Assembly: GCA_017620335.1 (NCBI GenBank)
Contig: JAFZQO010000044.1
Coordinates: 38,130-102,129, forward strand
DNA length: 64,000 nt
Source: Bacteroidales bacterium
GTDB lineage: Bacteria > Bacteroidota > Bacteroidia > Bacteroidales > UBA932
Direction of reading: 5' to 3'
Part shown: piece by piece, positions 27,006 to 34,032 of the stretch
Layout: the number at the start of each line of letters is the position of its first letter
Position numbering within the stretch: position 1 is the first letter of the stretch
The notes under the pieces: model-generated
Told to the model about the DNA's origin: nothing
The model's database searches: none
Seen by the model: only the letters and a program-made list of their open reading frames with translations
Translations under genes and position numbers: made by a program

Positions 27006-27569
27006 ATGATCGAAGCCATGTGGAGAAAAATCTGCCGTTTTGTTATGAAGACCTGGGGATGGGAGATGGATGAGCACCTCCCCGAGGAGCCCAAATGCAT
27101 CCTGCTGGGTGCACCCCATACATCCATCATGGATTTTGTCGCTGCCTATTTCTATTATGAAGCCATCGGCGGACATGCCCTCTGCATGATCAAGAAGGAG
27201 TTGTTCTTCTTCCCCCTGGGAATACTGGTACGTGCCATGGGAGGCATTCCTGTAGACCGCTCGCACCCTTCAGCCGTGGTGCGCTCGGTCATCCGGGAAA
27301 TGGAGTCGCGTGAGCATTTCCATCTCGCCATCGCGCCTGAAGGCACGCGTAAGCCGGTAGCACGGTGGAAGAGCGGCTATCATCTCATTGCGCGTCAGGC
27401 CGGTATCCCGGTCTATCTCGGATATTTCGACTGGAAACGCAAGCGTATCGGCTGCGGGCAGAAGGTCGAACTGACCGATGACGCTGTTGCTGACACCCGC
27501 CGGATCCAGCAGATCTACGAATCCATGGACCTTGGTGGACTACACCCCGAAAAGTACAGGACCCATTGA
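27006..27569 (+). CDS. PlsC-like 1-acylglycerol-3-phosphate acyltransferase family protein
   Basis: 187 residues, a short member of the lysophospholipid acyltransferase family. The HX4D motif is APHTSIMD (about 36-43) and the acceptor-binding motif is APEGTRKP (about 108-115). A single hydrophobic stretch (FFFPLGILVRAMGGIPVD) lies between them; there is no signal peptide. Family members move an acyl chain from acyl-CoA or acyl-ACP to a hydroxyl group at the membrane. It starts 1 bp after the DAHP synthase stop and overlaps the next start (TGATG), so its expression is tied to aromatic synthesis and to the second ligase. Confidence 0.85.
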   Translation: MIEAMWRKICRFVMKTWGWEMDEHLPEEPKCILLGAPHTSIMDFVAAYFYYEAIGGHALCMIKKELFFFPLGILVRAMGGIPVDRSHPSAVVRSVIREMESREHFHLAIAPEGTRKPVARWKSGYHLIARQAGIPVYLGYFDWKRKRIGCGQKVELTDDAVADTRRIQQIYESMDLGGLHPEKYRTH

Positions 27570-29212
27570 TGAGACATTCATTCACCACTCTATCCGACAT
27601 ACTGGACTATTCGTCGTCCAAATACGCCAAGCGCACCGCTTCCGACTATGTCGACGGCGGGCAGGGCTATACCTATGCCAGCTTCAAGGAGACCTGCGAC
27701 CGCCTCTCAGGCGTCCTAGCTACCTTCGGCATCAACGCATCGGACAAGATCGCCATCCTCTCCGAGAACATGCCCAACTGGGGTGTGGCGTTCTTCGCCA
27801 TCACCTCCAACGGCCGCATCGCTGTGCCGATGCTGCCTGAGGTTTCCCCGAACGAGGTCGATAACATCCTGACGCATTCCGACGCCAAGGCCATCTTCGT
27901 CTCCCGGAAGCAGCTTCCCAAGATAAGCGAAGAGGCACTTGAGCGCCTGCATATAGTCATCGACATCAGCACCTTCGAGCTGATCAGGGCCGACAGGACC
28001 AAGTACACCTGCGACGGCACCACCAAGCATCCCGAGCCGATGGATATCGCCGCCATCATCTATACGTCCGGCACCACCGGCAACGCCAAGGGAGTCATGC
28101 TCAGCCACAGGAACTTCTGCTCCAACGTAGAGGAATCCTGGCACGCGCACCACGTTTACCGCAAGGACGTCTTCCTGTCCATACTTCCGCTGGCGCACAC
28201 CTATGAGATGAGCATCGGCATGCTCTATCCCTTCGCGCGCGGCGCTTCCGTATTTTACATCCAGAAGCCCCCGACTCCGACCGTGCTGATGGGCGCCATA
28301 AAGAAGATACGCCCGACGACCATGCTTTCGGTACCGCTGATCATCGAAAAGGTAGTCCGGAGCAAGGTCCTGCCCACCATCAATGCCAGCAAGTTCCTGA
28401 CTTACCTGCGCGACAAGCTGCCCTGGATACTCTACTGGCTTGTCGGCACGAAGCTCAAGAAGCAGTTCGGCGGCCGCATACGCTTTTTCGGCATCGGCGG
28501 CGCCAAGCTGGACGTCGAGGTGGAGAAGTTCCTGAAGAAATGCCGTTTCCCGTACGCCATCGGCTACGGCCTCACCGAGACGGCCCCGCTCATCTGCGAC
28601 GCGGGCCCGAAGAAGACTCATATCGGCACGACCGGCACGGCTTCGTTCGGCGTCAGCGTACGCCTGGCCGACGTCAACCCCGACACCGGACAGGGTGAGC
28701 TCCAGGTCAAGGGCCCGAACGTGATGCTCGGCTATTACAAGGATTATCTCCGCACCCAGGCGGTCATGACCGAGGACGGGTGGATGCGGACAGGCGACAT
28801 GGCCACGGTGGACAAACAAGGCCGGTACAGCATCCTGGGCCGCATGGGCAACGTCATCATCGGCTCGTCCGGCGAGAACATCTATCCCGAGGAGATAGAG
28901 AGCGTCATCAACAACTTCGCCGGGGTGAACGACTCGCTCGTGGTGTCCCGTGCCGGCCAGCTCGTGGCGCTGGTCCAGTTCAACGAGGGCCAGATTGACT
29001 GGAACCTCGAGGACGAGGACAAGTTCATAGAGAACCTCGAGCAGAAGAAGAAGGAAGTGATGGAGTTCGTAAATTCCAAGGTCAGCCAGTTCCTGAAGAT
29101 CAAGGACGTGGAGGTCATGAAGGAACCCTTCAACAAGACCGCCACGCACAAAATCCGCCGTTTCCTTTACCAGGACAAGGCGCAGTCGAAGGAAAAATCA
29201 GATAAGAAGTAA
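27569..29212 (+). CDS. AMP-forming acyl-CoA synthetase (long-chain fatty acid-CoA ligase family), paralogue 2
   Basis: 547 residues, a distant paralogue of the ligase at 22357. Motifs: YTSGTTGNAKGVMLSHRN (A3), GYGLTETAPLICD (A5), MRTGDMATVDKQGRY (A7) and FNKTATHKIRRFLYQ (A10 Lys). The start overlaps the PlsC-like stop as TGATG; a TTG three bases earlier is less likely. The tail ends in a charged KAQSKEKSDKK. Its last 15 bp overlap the end of the convergent acyltransferase gene. It likely supplies an acyl-CoA used by one of the two neighbouring acyltransferases. Confidence 0.9.
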   Translation: MRHSFTTLSDILDYSSSKYAKRTASDYVDGGQGYTYASFKETCDRLSGVLATFGINASDKIAILSENMPNWGVAFFAITSNGRIAVPMLPEVSPNEVDNILTHSDAKAIFVSRKQLPKISEEALERLHIVIDISTFELIRADRTKYTCDGTTKHPEPMDIAAIIYTSGTTGNAKGVMLSHRNFCSNVEESWHAHHVYRKDVFLSILPLAHTYEMSIGMLYPFARGASVFYIQKPPTPTVLMGAIKKIRPTTMLSVPLIIEKVVRSKVLPTINASKFLTYLRDKLPWILYWLVGTKLKKQFGGRIRFFGIGGAKLDVEVEKFLKKCRFPYAIGYGLTETAPLICDAGPKKTHIGTTGTASFGVSVRLADVNPDTGQGELQVKGPNVMLGYYKDYLRTQAVMTEDGWMRTGDMATVDKQGRYSILGRMGNVIIGSSGENIYPEEIESVINNFAGVNDSLVVSRAGQLVALVQFNEGQIDWNLEDEDKFIENLEQKKKEVMEFVNSKVSQFLKIKDVEVMKEPFNKTATHKIRRFLYQDKAQSKEKSDKK

Positions 29213-30550
29213 AGTCCTCAACGTCGCAACCCTTGCCCACTGCATGGGGGCGACGGGGATTGTGTCCTCCGTTTTCTTCCTCCGGGAAGGGACGGAATGC
29301 CTTACCCGTGCCCTGATTCCCATCTCGTCCAGGATACGGATGAAGGCGTCCTCGAACCCGTGCTCGACTATCTTGCGCGAGAAATTGATATTGAAATTGT
29401 TGCCGTAACTGACGCCGGCGCACGAGCCGGACCTCTTCTTAGGGCGTCCCAGGATGAAGTCGATGTCACGGACATGCTTCTGCATGGCTTCCGGAAGGAT
29501 GATGTTGCCGAGGTTCGAGAAGGTCTGCGTGCAGTAGTTGTCCCCCTTGTGGCTGTTGATGAAGTTGATGACAGGCTTTTTGATGAAGAGGGGGATGGCC
29601 CTGATGGCGAGGTTGTCCTCAAGTGCGACGTTGGCCGCCACGCGCGTGGTAAGGCGGTGGGGATGGGCGTAGAGGCGTTTCTGGAGCCTGACCTCCTCGA
29701 GGATGTCGGAGAAGGGCAGGTCGCCGTTCCTGACATCGACGCCGAGATGCACGTAGGAAGAGAAGTTGCGAAGGGTGCGGCTGCCGAAGAGGGGCCTGAG
29801 GTTCACGGGCACCTCGACCTTGATGAACGGGCTTGCGCCGAGGGCGTTGTCTTTCGTCCGGACCTCCTGGAGCGCCTGCAGCATAACGGCCGTGATGAAT
29901 TCCGTGACAGTGCAACCGAGTTCCGCGGCCTTGGCGCGGACTTCCTGCACGGGGAGCGAGACGCGGATGTCGTTCAGGACGTTGGGGAGCTCCTCACGGC
30001 CCGGAACGTGCCAGGCGTTCGATTCCTTGTCAAGCGACCCTTTCGTTCCGGAGAATTGGTCGAAGCTGTCCTCCATCTCTTTCTCGGAGGGTTCCTCGTC
30101 CGGGTCGAGCACCCATTTTCCGGCGGGGACGTCGATGCCGTAGCGCAGCCTTATGTATTCAGCCGTGAGGCTCATGAGGAAGGTCATCGCTCCGGTGCCG
30201 TCGGTCAGGGCATGGAAGACGTCGAGGCAGATGCGGTTGTCCTCGCAGCTGGCCTTGAACATGTATCCGCCGTTCCTGCGGAAACTGAAGGGGCGCATGG
30301 GACCGGTGTGGGTGGCGGTGGGATCGTTCTCAAGCCTCCTGAGGAACCACCAGAAGAAGCCCTTGTCCAGGGAATACCTGAAACTGGGGAACCTTTTCAT
30401 GGTATTCTGCAGGGCCCGGTCGAGGAGGCCTGCGGAAACCGTCTCGTCAAGGGTGACGGTGAGGCGGAAGATTGTGGCGTATTTCCTGCTCCTGCAGGAG
30501 GGATATATGATGGAGGCGTTGTCGAGCCTTGTCCAAGCGGGTGTTTTCAT
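29198..30550 (-). CDS. HxxxD-type CoA-dependent acyltransferase (condensation/alcohol acetyltransferase-like)
   Basis: 450 residues. The catalytic motif HALTDGTGAM (about residues 112-121) is the HxxxDG signature of the CoA-dependent acyltransferase superfamily (NRPS condensation, PapA, alcohol acetyltransferases). Supporting segments are RFPSFRYSLDKGFFWWFLR and the later VEVPVNLRPLFGSRTLRNF, whose NLR resembles the structural motif of PapA/WS-DGAT proteins. The tail is Arg-rich. Such enzymes ester- or amide-link an acyl group to an alcohol or amine. It is convergent with the second acyl-CoA ligase with a 15-bp overlap and has its own promoter. Acceptor and donor are unknown. Confidence 0.8.
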   Translation of the reverse strand: MKTPAWTRLDNASIIYPSCRSRKYATIFRLTVTLDETVSAGLLDRALQNTMKRFPSFRYSLDKGFFWWFLRRLENDPTATHTGPMRPFSFRRNGGYMFKASCEDNRICLDVFHALTDGTGAMTFLMSLTAEYIRLRYGIDVPAGKWVLDPDEEPSEKEMEDSFDQFSGTKGSLDKESNAWHVPGREELPNVLNDIRVSLPVQEVRAKAAELGCTVTEFITAVMLQALQEVRTKDNALGASPFIKVEVPVNLRPLFGSRTLRNFSSYVHLGVDVRNGDLPFSDILEEVRLQKRLYAHPHRLTTRVAANVALEDNLAIRAIPLFIKKPVINFINSHKGDNYCTQTFSNLGNIILPEAMQKHVRDIDFILGRPKKRSGSCAGVSYGNNFNINFSRKIVEHGFEDAFIRILDEMGIRARVRHSVPSRRKKTEDTIPVAPMQWARVATLRTLLLI

Positions 30551-30574
30551 TGCTTTGTCCGTTTTTGTCTAAGG

Positions 30575-30582
30575 CAAAGTTA
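30575..30582 (-). promoter_or_regulatory. Promoter -7 box of the HxxxD acyltransferase gene
   Basis: Minus-strand TAACTTTG, 24 bp before the start at 30550. Confidence 0.65.
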
Positions 30583-30630
30583 TGTACTTTCACCCGGGCT
30601 GGTAAGCGATGGCCAGTTACACCCTTGATT

Positions 30631-30688
30631 TGTGACGAAAACACTGTTTTTGTGACAAAAACCCCGTTTTCAGTGACGAAAACGGGGT
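30631..30688. repeat. Three copies of a GTGAC(G/A)AAAAC motif
   Basis: The motif occurs near 30632, 30651 and 30673, spaced 19-22 bp; the third copy is part of the terminator loop and right arm. It may be chance similarity within an AT-rich hairpin region. Confidence 0.5.
30657..30688 (-). terminator. Rho-independent terminator of the thiamin operon
   Basis: Read on the minus strand: an 11-bp perfect stem (30678-30688 with 30661-30671), a 6-base loop, then T5. It lies 37 bp after the thiD stop. Confidence 0.85.
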
Positions 30689-30724
30689 GATTTGATATTG
30701 GTCACAACATCCAAAGGGATGCTG

Positions 30725-31549
30725 TCACTCGGATTCAATCTTGGAATGTTGGGCCCAGAAATGGTCTACGGGTCCGTGGCCGTGGCCGATGGCATACCCG
30801 GCGCCGGAGACTATCGCGGAGTTGATATAGTCCTTAGCCGCTCTGGCAGCGTCGTCAAGGTCCAGGCCCAGTGCAAGGAACGAGGCGAATGCCGACGACA
30901 GGGTGCAGCCTGTCCCGTGAGTGTTGGGCGTATAGACCCGCCTGGAGGGGAGTTCGAGGACCGTGTCTTTTTCGGCGTTGTAAAAAAAGTCGACCAGGTT
31001 GTCGTCAGAGAGATGGCCGGCCTTCATCAGTACTGAGACGCGTCCGCCGCAGGAGAGCGTCCGCGCGATGCGCGGCAGGTCGGCCTGCGAGGATATGCGC
31101 GTCCCGGCGAGGATCTCGGCCTCCGGAACGTTGGGCGTAATGACACGAGCCATTGGGACCAACTCTTCGGAAAGGACCTTCACCGCAGAGTCTTCGATAA
31201 GCCGGTGTCCGGAAGTCGACACCATCACGGGGTCGAGGACTATGTTTTTGATTCCGAATTTCTCGAGCTGTTCCTTTACTGCCAGGACAACCTCGGCGCT
31301 GTGCAGCATGCCTATTTTGACTGCATCGGCGCCTATGTCGCCCAGTACGGCCGCTATTTGGCCGGAAATTACCTCTATGGGGACGGGGTGTACTCCCTCC
31401 ACCCCCAGAGTGTTCTGGACGGTGACGGCGGTAATGGCGCTGGCGGCGTAGCTTCCGGTCGCGGATATGGCCTTGATGTCGGCCTGGATGTCGGCGCCTC
31501 CGCCGGAGTCGCTTCCGGCTATGGTCAGGACTACAGGATACTTTTTCAT
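30725..31549 (-). CDS. thiD: Hydroxymethylpyrimidine/phosphomethylpyrimidine kinase
   Basis: 274 residues of the ribokinase fold. Signatures are VLTIAGSDSGGGADIQADIK at the N-terminus and the anion-hole motif NTHGTGCTLSSAFAS near residue 210. It phosphorylates HMP to HMP-P and HMP-PP for thiamin synthesis in the cytoplasm. The start at 31549 gives an ATGA overlap with the tenA stop, as at the thiM/thiE junction; an ATG 6 bp upstream is also possible. It is the last gene of the thi operon and is followed by a terminator. Confidence 0.95.
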   Translation of the reverse strand: MKKYPVVLTIAGSDSGGGADIQADIKAISATGSYAASAITAVTVQNTLGVEGVHPVPIEVISGQIAAVLGDIGADAVKIGMLHSAEVVLAVKEQLEKFGIKNIVLDPVMVSTSGHRLIEDSAVKVLSEELVPMARVITPNVPEAEILAGTRISSQADLPRIARTLSCGGRVSVLMKAGHLSDDNLVDFFYNAEKDTVLELPSRRVYTPNTHGTGCTLSSAFASFLALGLDLDDAARAAKDYINSAIVSGAGYAIGHGHGPVDHFWAQHSKIESE

Positions 31550-32229
31550 AGCCATTCCTTCAGGGAGTTCATGTAGGAATAATCCTTTTCGGGGCCGCTG
31601 TATCCGAAATCCCAGAATGCGTATTCGAAAAGGGCTGCTTCAAGGTATGCACGAGTCATTTCCGAACGGGTGGCGTCGTCCGCCGTCTCGGCCCAGCCGT
31701 CAGCCAGGGCAAGGACGGCGTTCACGCCTTCGGTGAATTCCTCGTTGCCGTATTCGAGCACCCACTCCTTGTAAGGATTGTCTTCAAGCGAGGCTATGCT
31801 GCGTATATACAGGCCCACCTCGTTGTAGATCCACATGCAGGGCAGCATGGCGGCCAGGGCCACTTCCTTGCTGCCGCTGACGATGGCGGCCTGCGTATGG
31901 CTGTTGTAGGTTGATGTTACCACGGAAGGCTCGACCTTGGTGTCAATGCCGAAGCGGCTGATCAGCAGCTCGTGCATCGCCTTTTCCCCGTCAATACCGC
32001 TCTGCGCGAACAGGCGGAAGAACTCGCGCTGTTCCGGGTCCGGCATCATGTCCGCCAACTGGAACATCTGCCTGCCGTAGTTGCCTATGTAGAGCTCGTC
32101 CTGGGCGATATATCTGTCGAAACAGGACGGGTCCAGGCTGCCGTCCGCCAGTTCTTTGATGAAGGGAAGGCCCTTTATGCCTTCGAAGATCTTGGCTGAT
32201 TCAGCCCAGACGTCTTTTGTCCAACTCAT
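31546..32229 (-). CDS. tenA: TenA-type aminopyrimidine aminohydrolase (thiaminase II)
   Basis: 227 residues. It shows the TenA pattern: DLDPSCFDRYIAQDELYI near the N-terminus (active-site Asp/Tyr region), the LPCMWIYNEVG segment with the catalytic-type Cys of the TenA_C group, and the C-terminal ALFEYAFWDFGY with the conserved Glu and aromatic residues. TenA salvages base-degraded thiamin by releasing HMP from aminomethyl precursors. It overlaps the end of thiE by 29 bp and the start of thiD by 4 bp. Confidence 0.93.
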   Translation of the reverse strand: MSWTKDVWAESAKIFEGIKGLPFIKELADGSLDPSCFDRYIAQDELYIGNYGRQMFQLADMMPDPEQREFFRLFAQSGIDGEKAMHELLISRFGIDTKVEPSVVTSTYNSHTQAAIVSGSKEVALAAMLPCMWIYNEVGLYIRSIASLEDNPYKEWVLEYGNEEFTEGVNAVLALADGWAETADDATRSEMTRAYLEAALFEYAFWDFGYSGPEKDYSYMNSLKEWL

Positions 32230-32851
32230 TGTCTATTATTGATTTAAGGTTTTTGCTCGCTAAATAAGGGTCAGGTGCGCTGACTATTGCGCTCACCACG
32301 GCCACGCCGTCCGCCCCGCAGGCGACGGCCCGCCCGGCAGTGTCGGCGTTCATGCCTCCGATCCCGCATATAGGGTGGCGCGTGAGCCTGCATGCGCGTT
32401 CGAGCCCTTCGTAGCCGAAGGGTGTGAGGGTGTCGGTCTTGGTGTGGGTGGCGAAAACGGGTGAGACGGCGACGTAGTCGACGTCCAGCGCGTTTGCCTG
32501 GATCACTTCGTCCATCGTCTCCACGGAAAGGCCGATTATCTTGTCCGGGCCGAGGAGCCGGCGGGCTATGTCGTACGGCATGTCGCTCTGGCCGATGTGT
32601 ACGCCGTCGGCGTCAACCGCCATGGCCACGTCCACCCGGTCGTTGATCAGGAGGGGCACCCCGCTGCCTGCCAGGGCAGCCTTGAGACGCAGGCCCAGGG
32701 CGATGAATTCCCGGGTGTCGATTTCCTTTTCGCGCAGCTGGACCAGGGTGACCCCGCCCTCGACGGCCTGCAGGACGACTTTTTCCAGGTCACGTCCCAG
32801 GGACAGTCCCCGGTCAGTCACCAGATACAATGCAAGGTCTTCCCGTCTCAT
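32201..32851 (-). CDS. thiE: Thiamin-phosphate synthase
   Basis: 216 residues, TIM barrel. Motifs: YLVTDRGL, GGVTLVQLREKE, LLINDRVDVAMAVDADGVHIGQSD (diphosphate and Mg sites) and PICGIGGMNADTA. It joins HMP-PP and HET-P to thiamin monophosphate. The start at 32851 is set by an ATGA overlap with thiM; the longer frame upstream lies entirely inside thiM and reads as noise. Confidence 0.95.
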   Translation of the reverse strand: MRREDLALYLVTDRGLSLGRDLEKVVLQAVEGGVTLVQLREKEIDTREFIALGLRLKAALAGSGVPLLINDRVDVAMAVDADGVHIGQSDMPYDIARRLLGPDKIIGLSVETMDEVIQANALDVDYVAVSPVFATHTKTDTLTPFGYEGLERACRLTRHPICGIGGMNADTAGRAVACGADGVAVVSAIVSAPDPYLASKNLKSIIDNELDKRRLG

Positions 32852-33642
32852 TCCTTGATGCTTTTGGTGTAATCGGAAGGATCGAAGGTGCTGAGTTCGT
32901 CGATGAAATGCATCTCCATGGAGCCGGTGCCGGCGCTGCGGGCTGCGGCTCGCTCGCCCGCGATGCCCATGAGGGCCATCGCGTTGCGCGCGGCCAGCAG
33001 CGTGTCCGTGCCGGCGGCTATGAACGCTCCGGTGATCACGGATGCGGTGCATCCCATCGCGGTGATGCGCGACATCCAGGGGTGTCCGTTGGCTATTGTG
33101 AGGATGTTCGTGCCGTCAGTGATGTAATCGACCGGCCCGCTTACGGATACGATGGCTCCGCTGCTGAGCGCCAGGGCTTTGGCTCCCTCCACGGCGTCGG
33201 AACTCAACGCCGAAGTGTCCACCCCGCGCGATGAGACCTGCTCTCCTGCGAGGCACAGGATCTCCGAAGCGTTGCCCCGGATGACGGTCGGATGGCTGTC
33301 GCGGATGAGGGAGAGGGCCGTCTGCGTACGGATGTCGCTGGCGCCGGCGCCGACGGGGTCAAGCACCCAGGGCTTGCCCAGGAAATGGGCGGTGGCGGCC
33401 GCTATTTCCATCCCCTCGATTTCATGACGGTCAAGGCATCCGATATTCACCACGAGGGCGGAAGCGATCCCGACGATTTCCTCCATCTCCTCGGGACAGA
33501 AGGACATCAGGGGGGAAGCCCCGACGGCAAGCAACGCGTTCGCGTTGATGTTCATCGCGACATAATTGGTGATACAGTGTACAAGCGGAGATTTTTCGCG
33601 TACCGACGCACAATCTCTGACGAAAGAATCAGATGTAAACAT
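32848..33642 (-). CDS. thiM: Hydroxyethylthiazole kinase
   Basis: 264 residues. Motifs: PLVHCITNYVAMNINANALL near the N-terminus, KPWVLDPVGAGAS, TVIRGNASEI, and ITAMGCTASVITGAF (the catalytic-Cys/anion-hole region). It phosphorylates the thiazole alcohol HET. It is the first gene of thiM-thiE-tenA-thiD; with no thiC, thiG or thiH here, the operon salvages both halves of thiamin rather than making them. Its start codon lies only 3-4 bases after the TPP riboswitch. Confidence 0.95.
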   Translation of the reverse strand: MFTSDSFVRDCASVREKSPLVHCITNYVAMNINANALLAVGASPLMSFCPEEMEEIVGIASALVVNIGCLDRHEIEGMEIAAATAHFLGKPWVLDPVGAGASDIRTQTALSLIRDSHPTVIRGNASEILCLAGEQVSSRGVDTSALSSDAVEGAKALALSSGAIVSVSGPVDYITDGTNILTIANGHPWMSRITAMGCTASVITGAFIAAGTDTLLAARNAMALMGIAGERAAARSAGTGSMEMHFIDELSTFDPSDYTKSIKE

Positions 33643-33644
33643 AA

Positions 33645-33725
33645 TTCCCTACGTTGTAATTAAACAAATCAGGTTCCAAGGGTATGATCTCAGCCCCGGT
33701 CACACTGCCGGAGCACCCCTATTTC
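33645..33725 (-). promoter_or_regulatory. TPP riboswitch (thi box) controlling thiM-thiE-tenA-thiD
   Basis: On the minus strand the conserved blocks come in order: AGGGGTGCTCC, CTGAGATCATACCCTTGGAACC (split here as CTGAGA, ACCCTT, GAACCTGAT), then CGTAGGGAATT. This is the thi-box consensus of the TPP aptamer. The last conserved block runs directly into the thiM ATG at 33642, so folding would cover the ribosome-binding region. No separate terminator hairpin fits, which points to control of translation start. Confidence 0.95.
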
Positions 33726-33730
33726 AACTG

Positions 33731-33738
33731 CAAATATA
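33731..33738 (-). promoter_or_regulatory. Promoter -7 box of the thiamin operon
   Basis: Minus-strand TATATTTG; transcription would start about 6 nt on, almost exactly at the 5' edge of the riboswitch. Confidence 0.75.
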
Positions 33739-33785
33739 ATGATTATTTCCTCATTCCGCCCTCCATCGGTCGGGCAAAACCGCTG

Positions 33786-34024
33786 AAACGGGAATGAAAA
33801 GGGCGATTTCATTCCCGTTTGAAGAAAAAACGCCGTTTTGGGAATGAAAAGACGATTTCCATTCCCGTTTGACAGGGAGGGAACGATTACGGGCCTGGGA
33901 ATGGTGTTTCCTGGCCCGTTTGAGGGGAAATATGCCGTTTTGGGCCCCAGAATGGCGTTTCCGGGCCCGCTGCCCGCAATGTAGGCGGGAAACGGGTTAC
34001 CCTGCGGGCAAACACCCGTAGGGT
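33786..34024. repeat. Tandem array of about 50-bp hairpin units
   Basis: Four units begin near 33786, 33836, 33890 and 33938. Stems: 33786-33797 with 33809-33820 (12 bp perfect); 33840-33846 with 33860-33866; 33890-33895 with 33913-33918; 33942-33947 with 33963-33968. Units 1-2 have GGGAATG-type stems; units 3-4 have GGGCC-type stems. Linkers CCCGTTTGANG (33814, 33915) and GCCGTTTTGGG (33832, 33934) are kept. A further stem at 33999-34008 with 34015-34024 ends just after the dicarboxylate transporter stop. No coding potential is seen in this 390-bp gap apart from the riboswitch and promoter. Confidence 0.85.
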
Positions 34025-34032
34025 AGAGGCTA

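Noticed and set aside
33786-34024. CRISPR array
   Set aside because: Units are palindromic and diverged with no unique spacers of constant size, and no cas genes are present.
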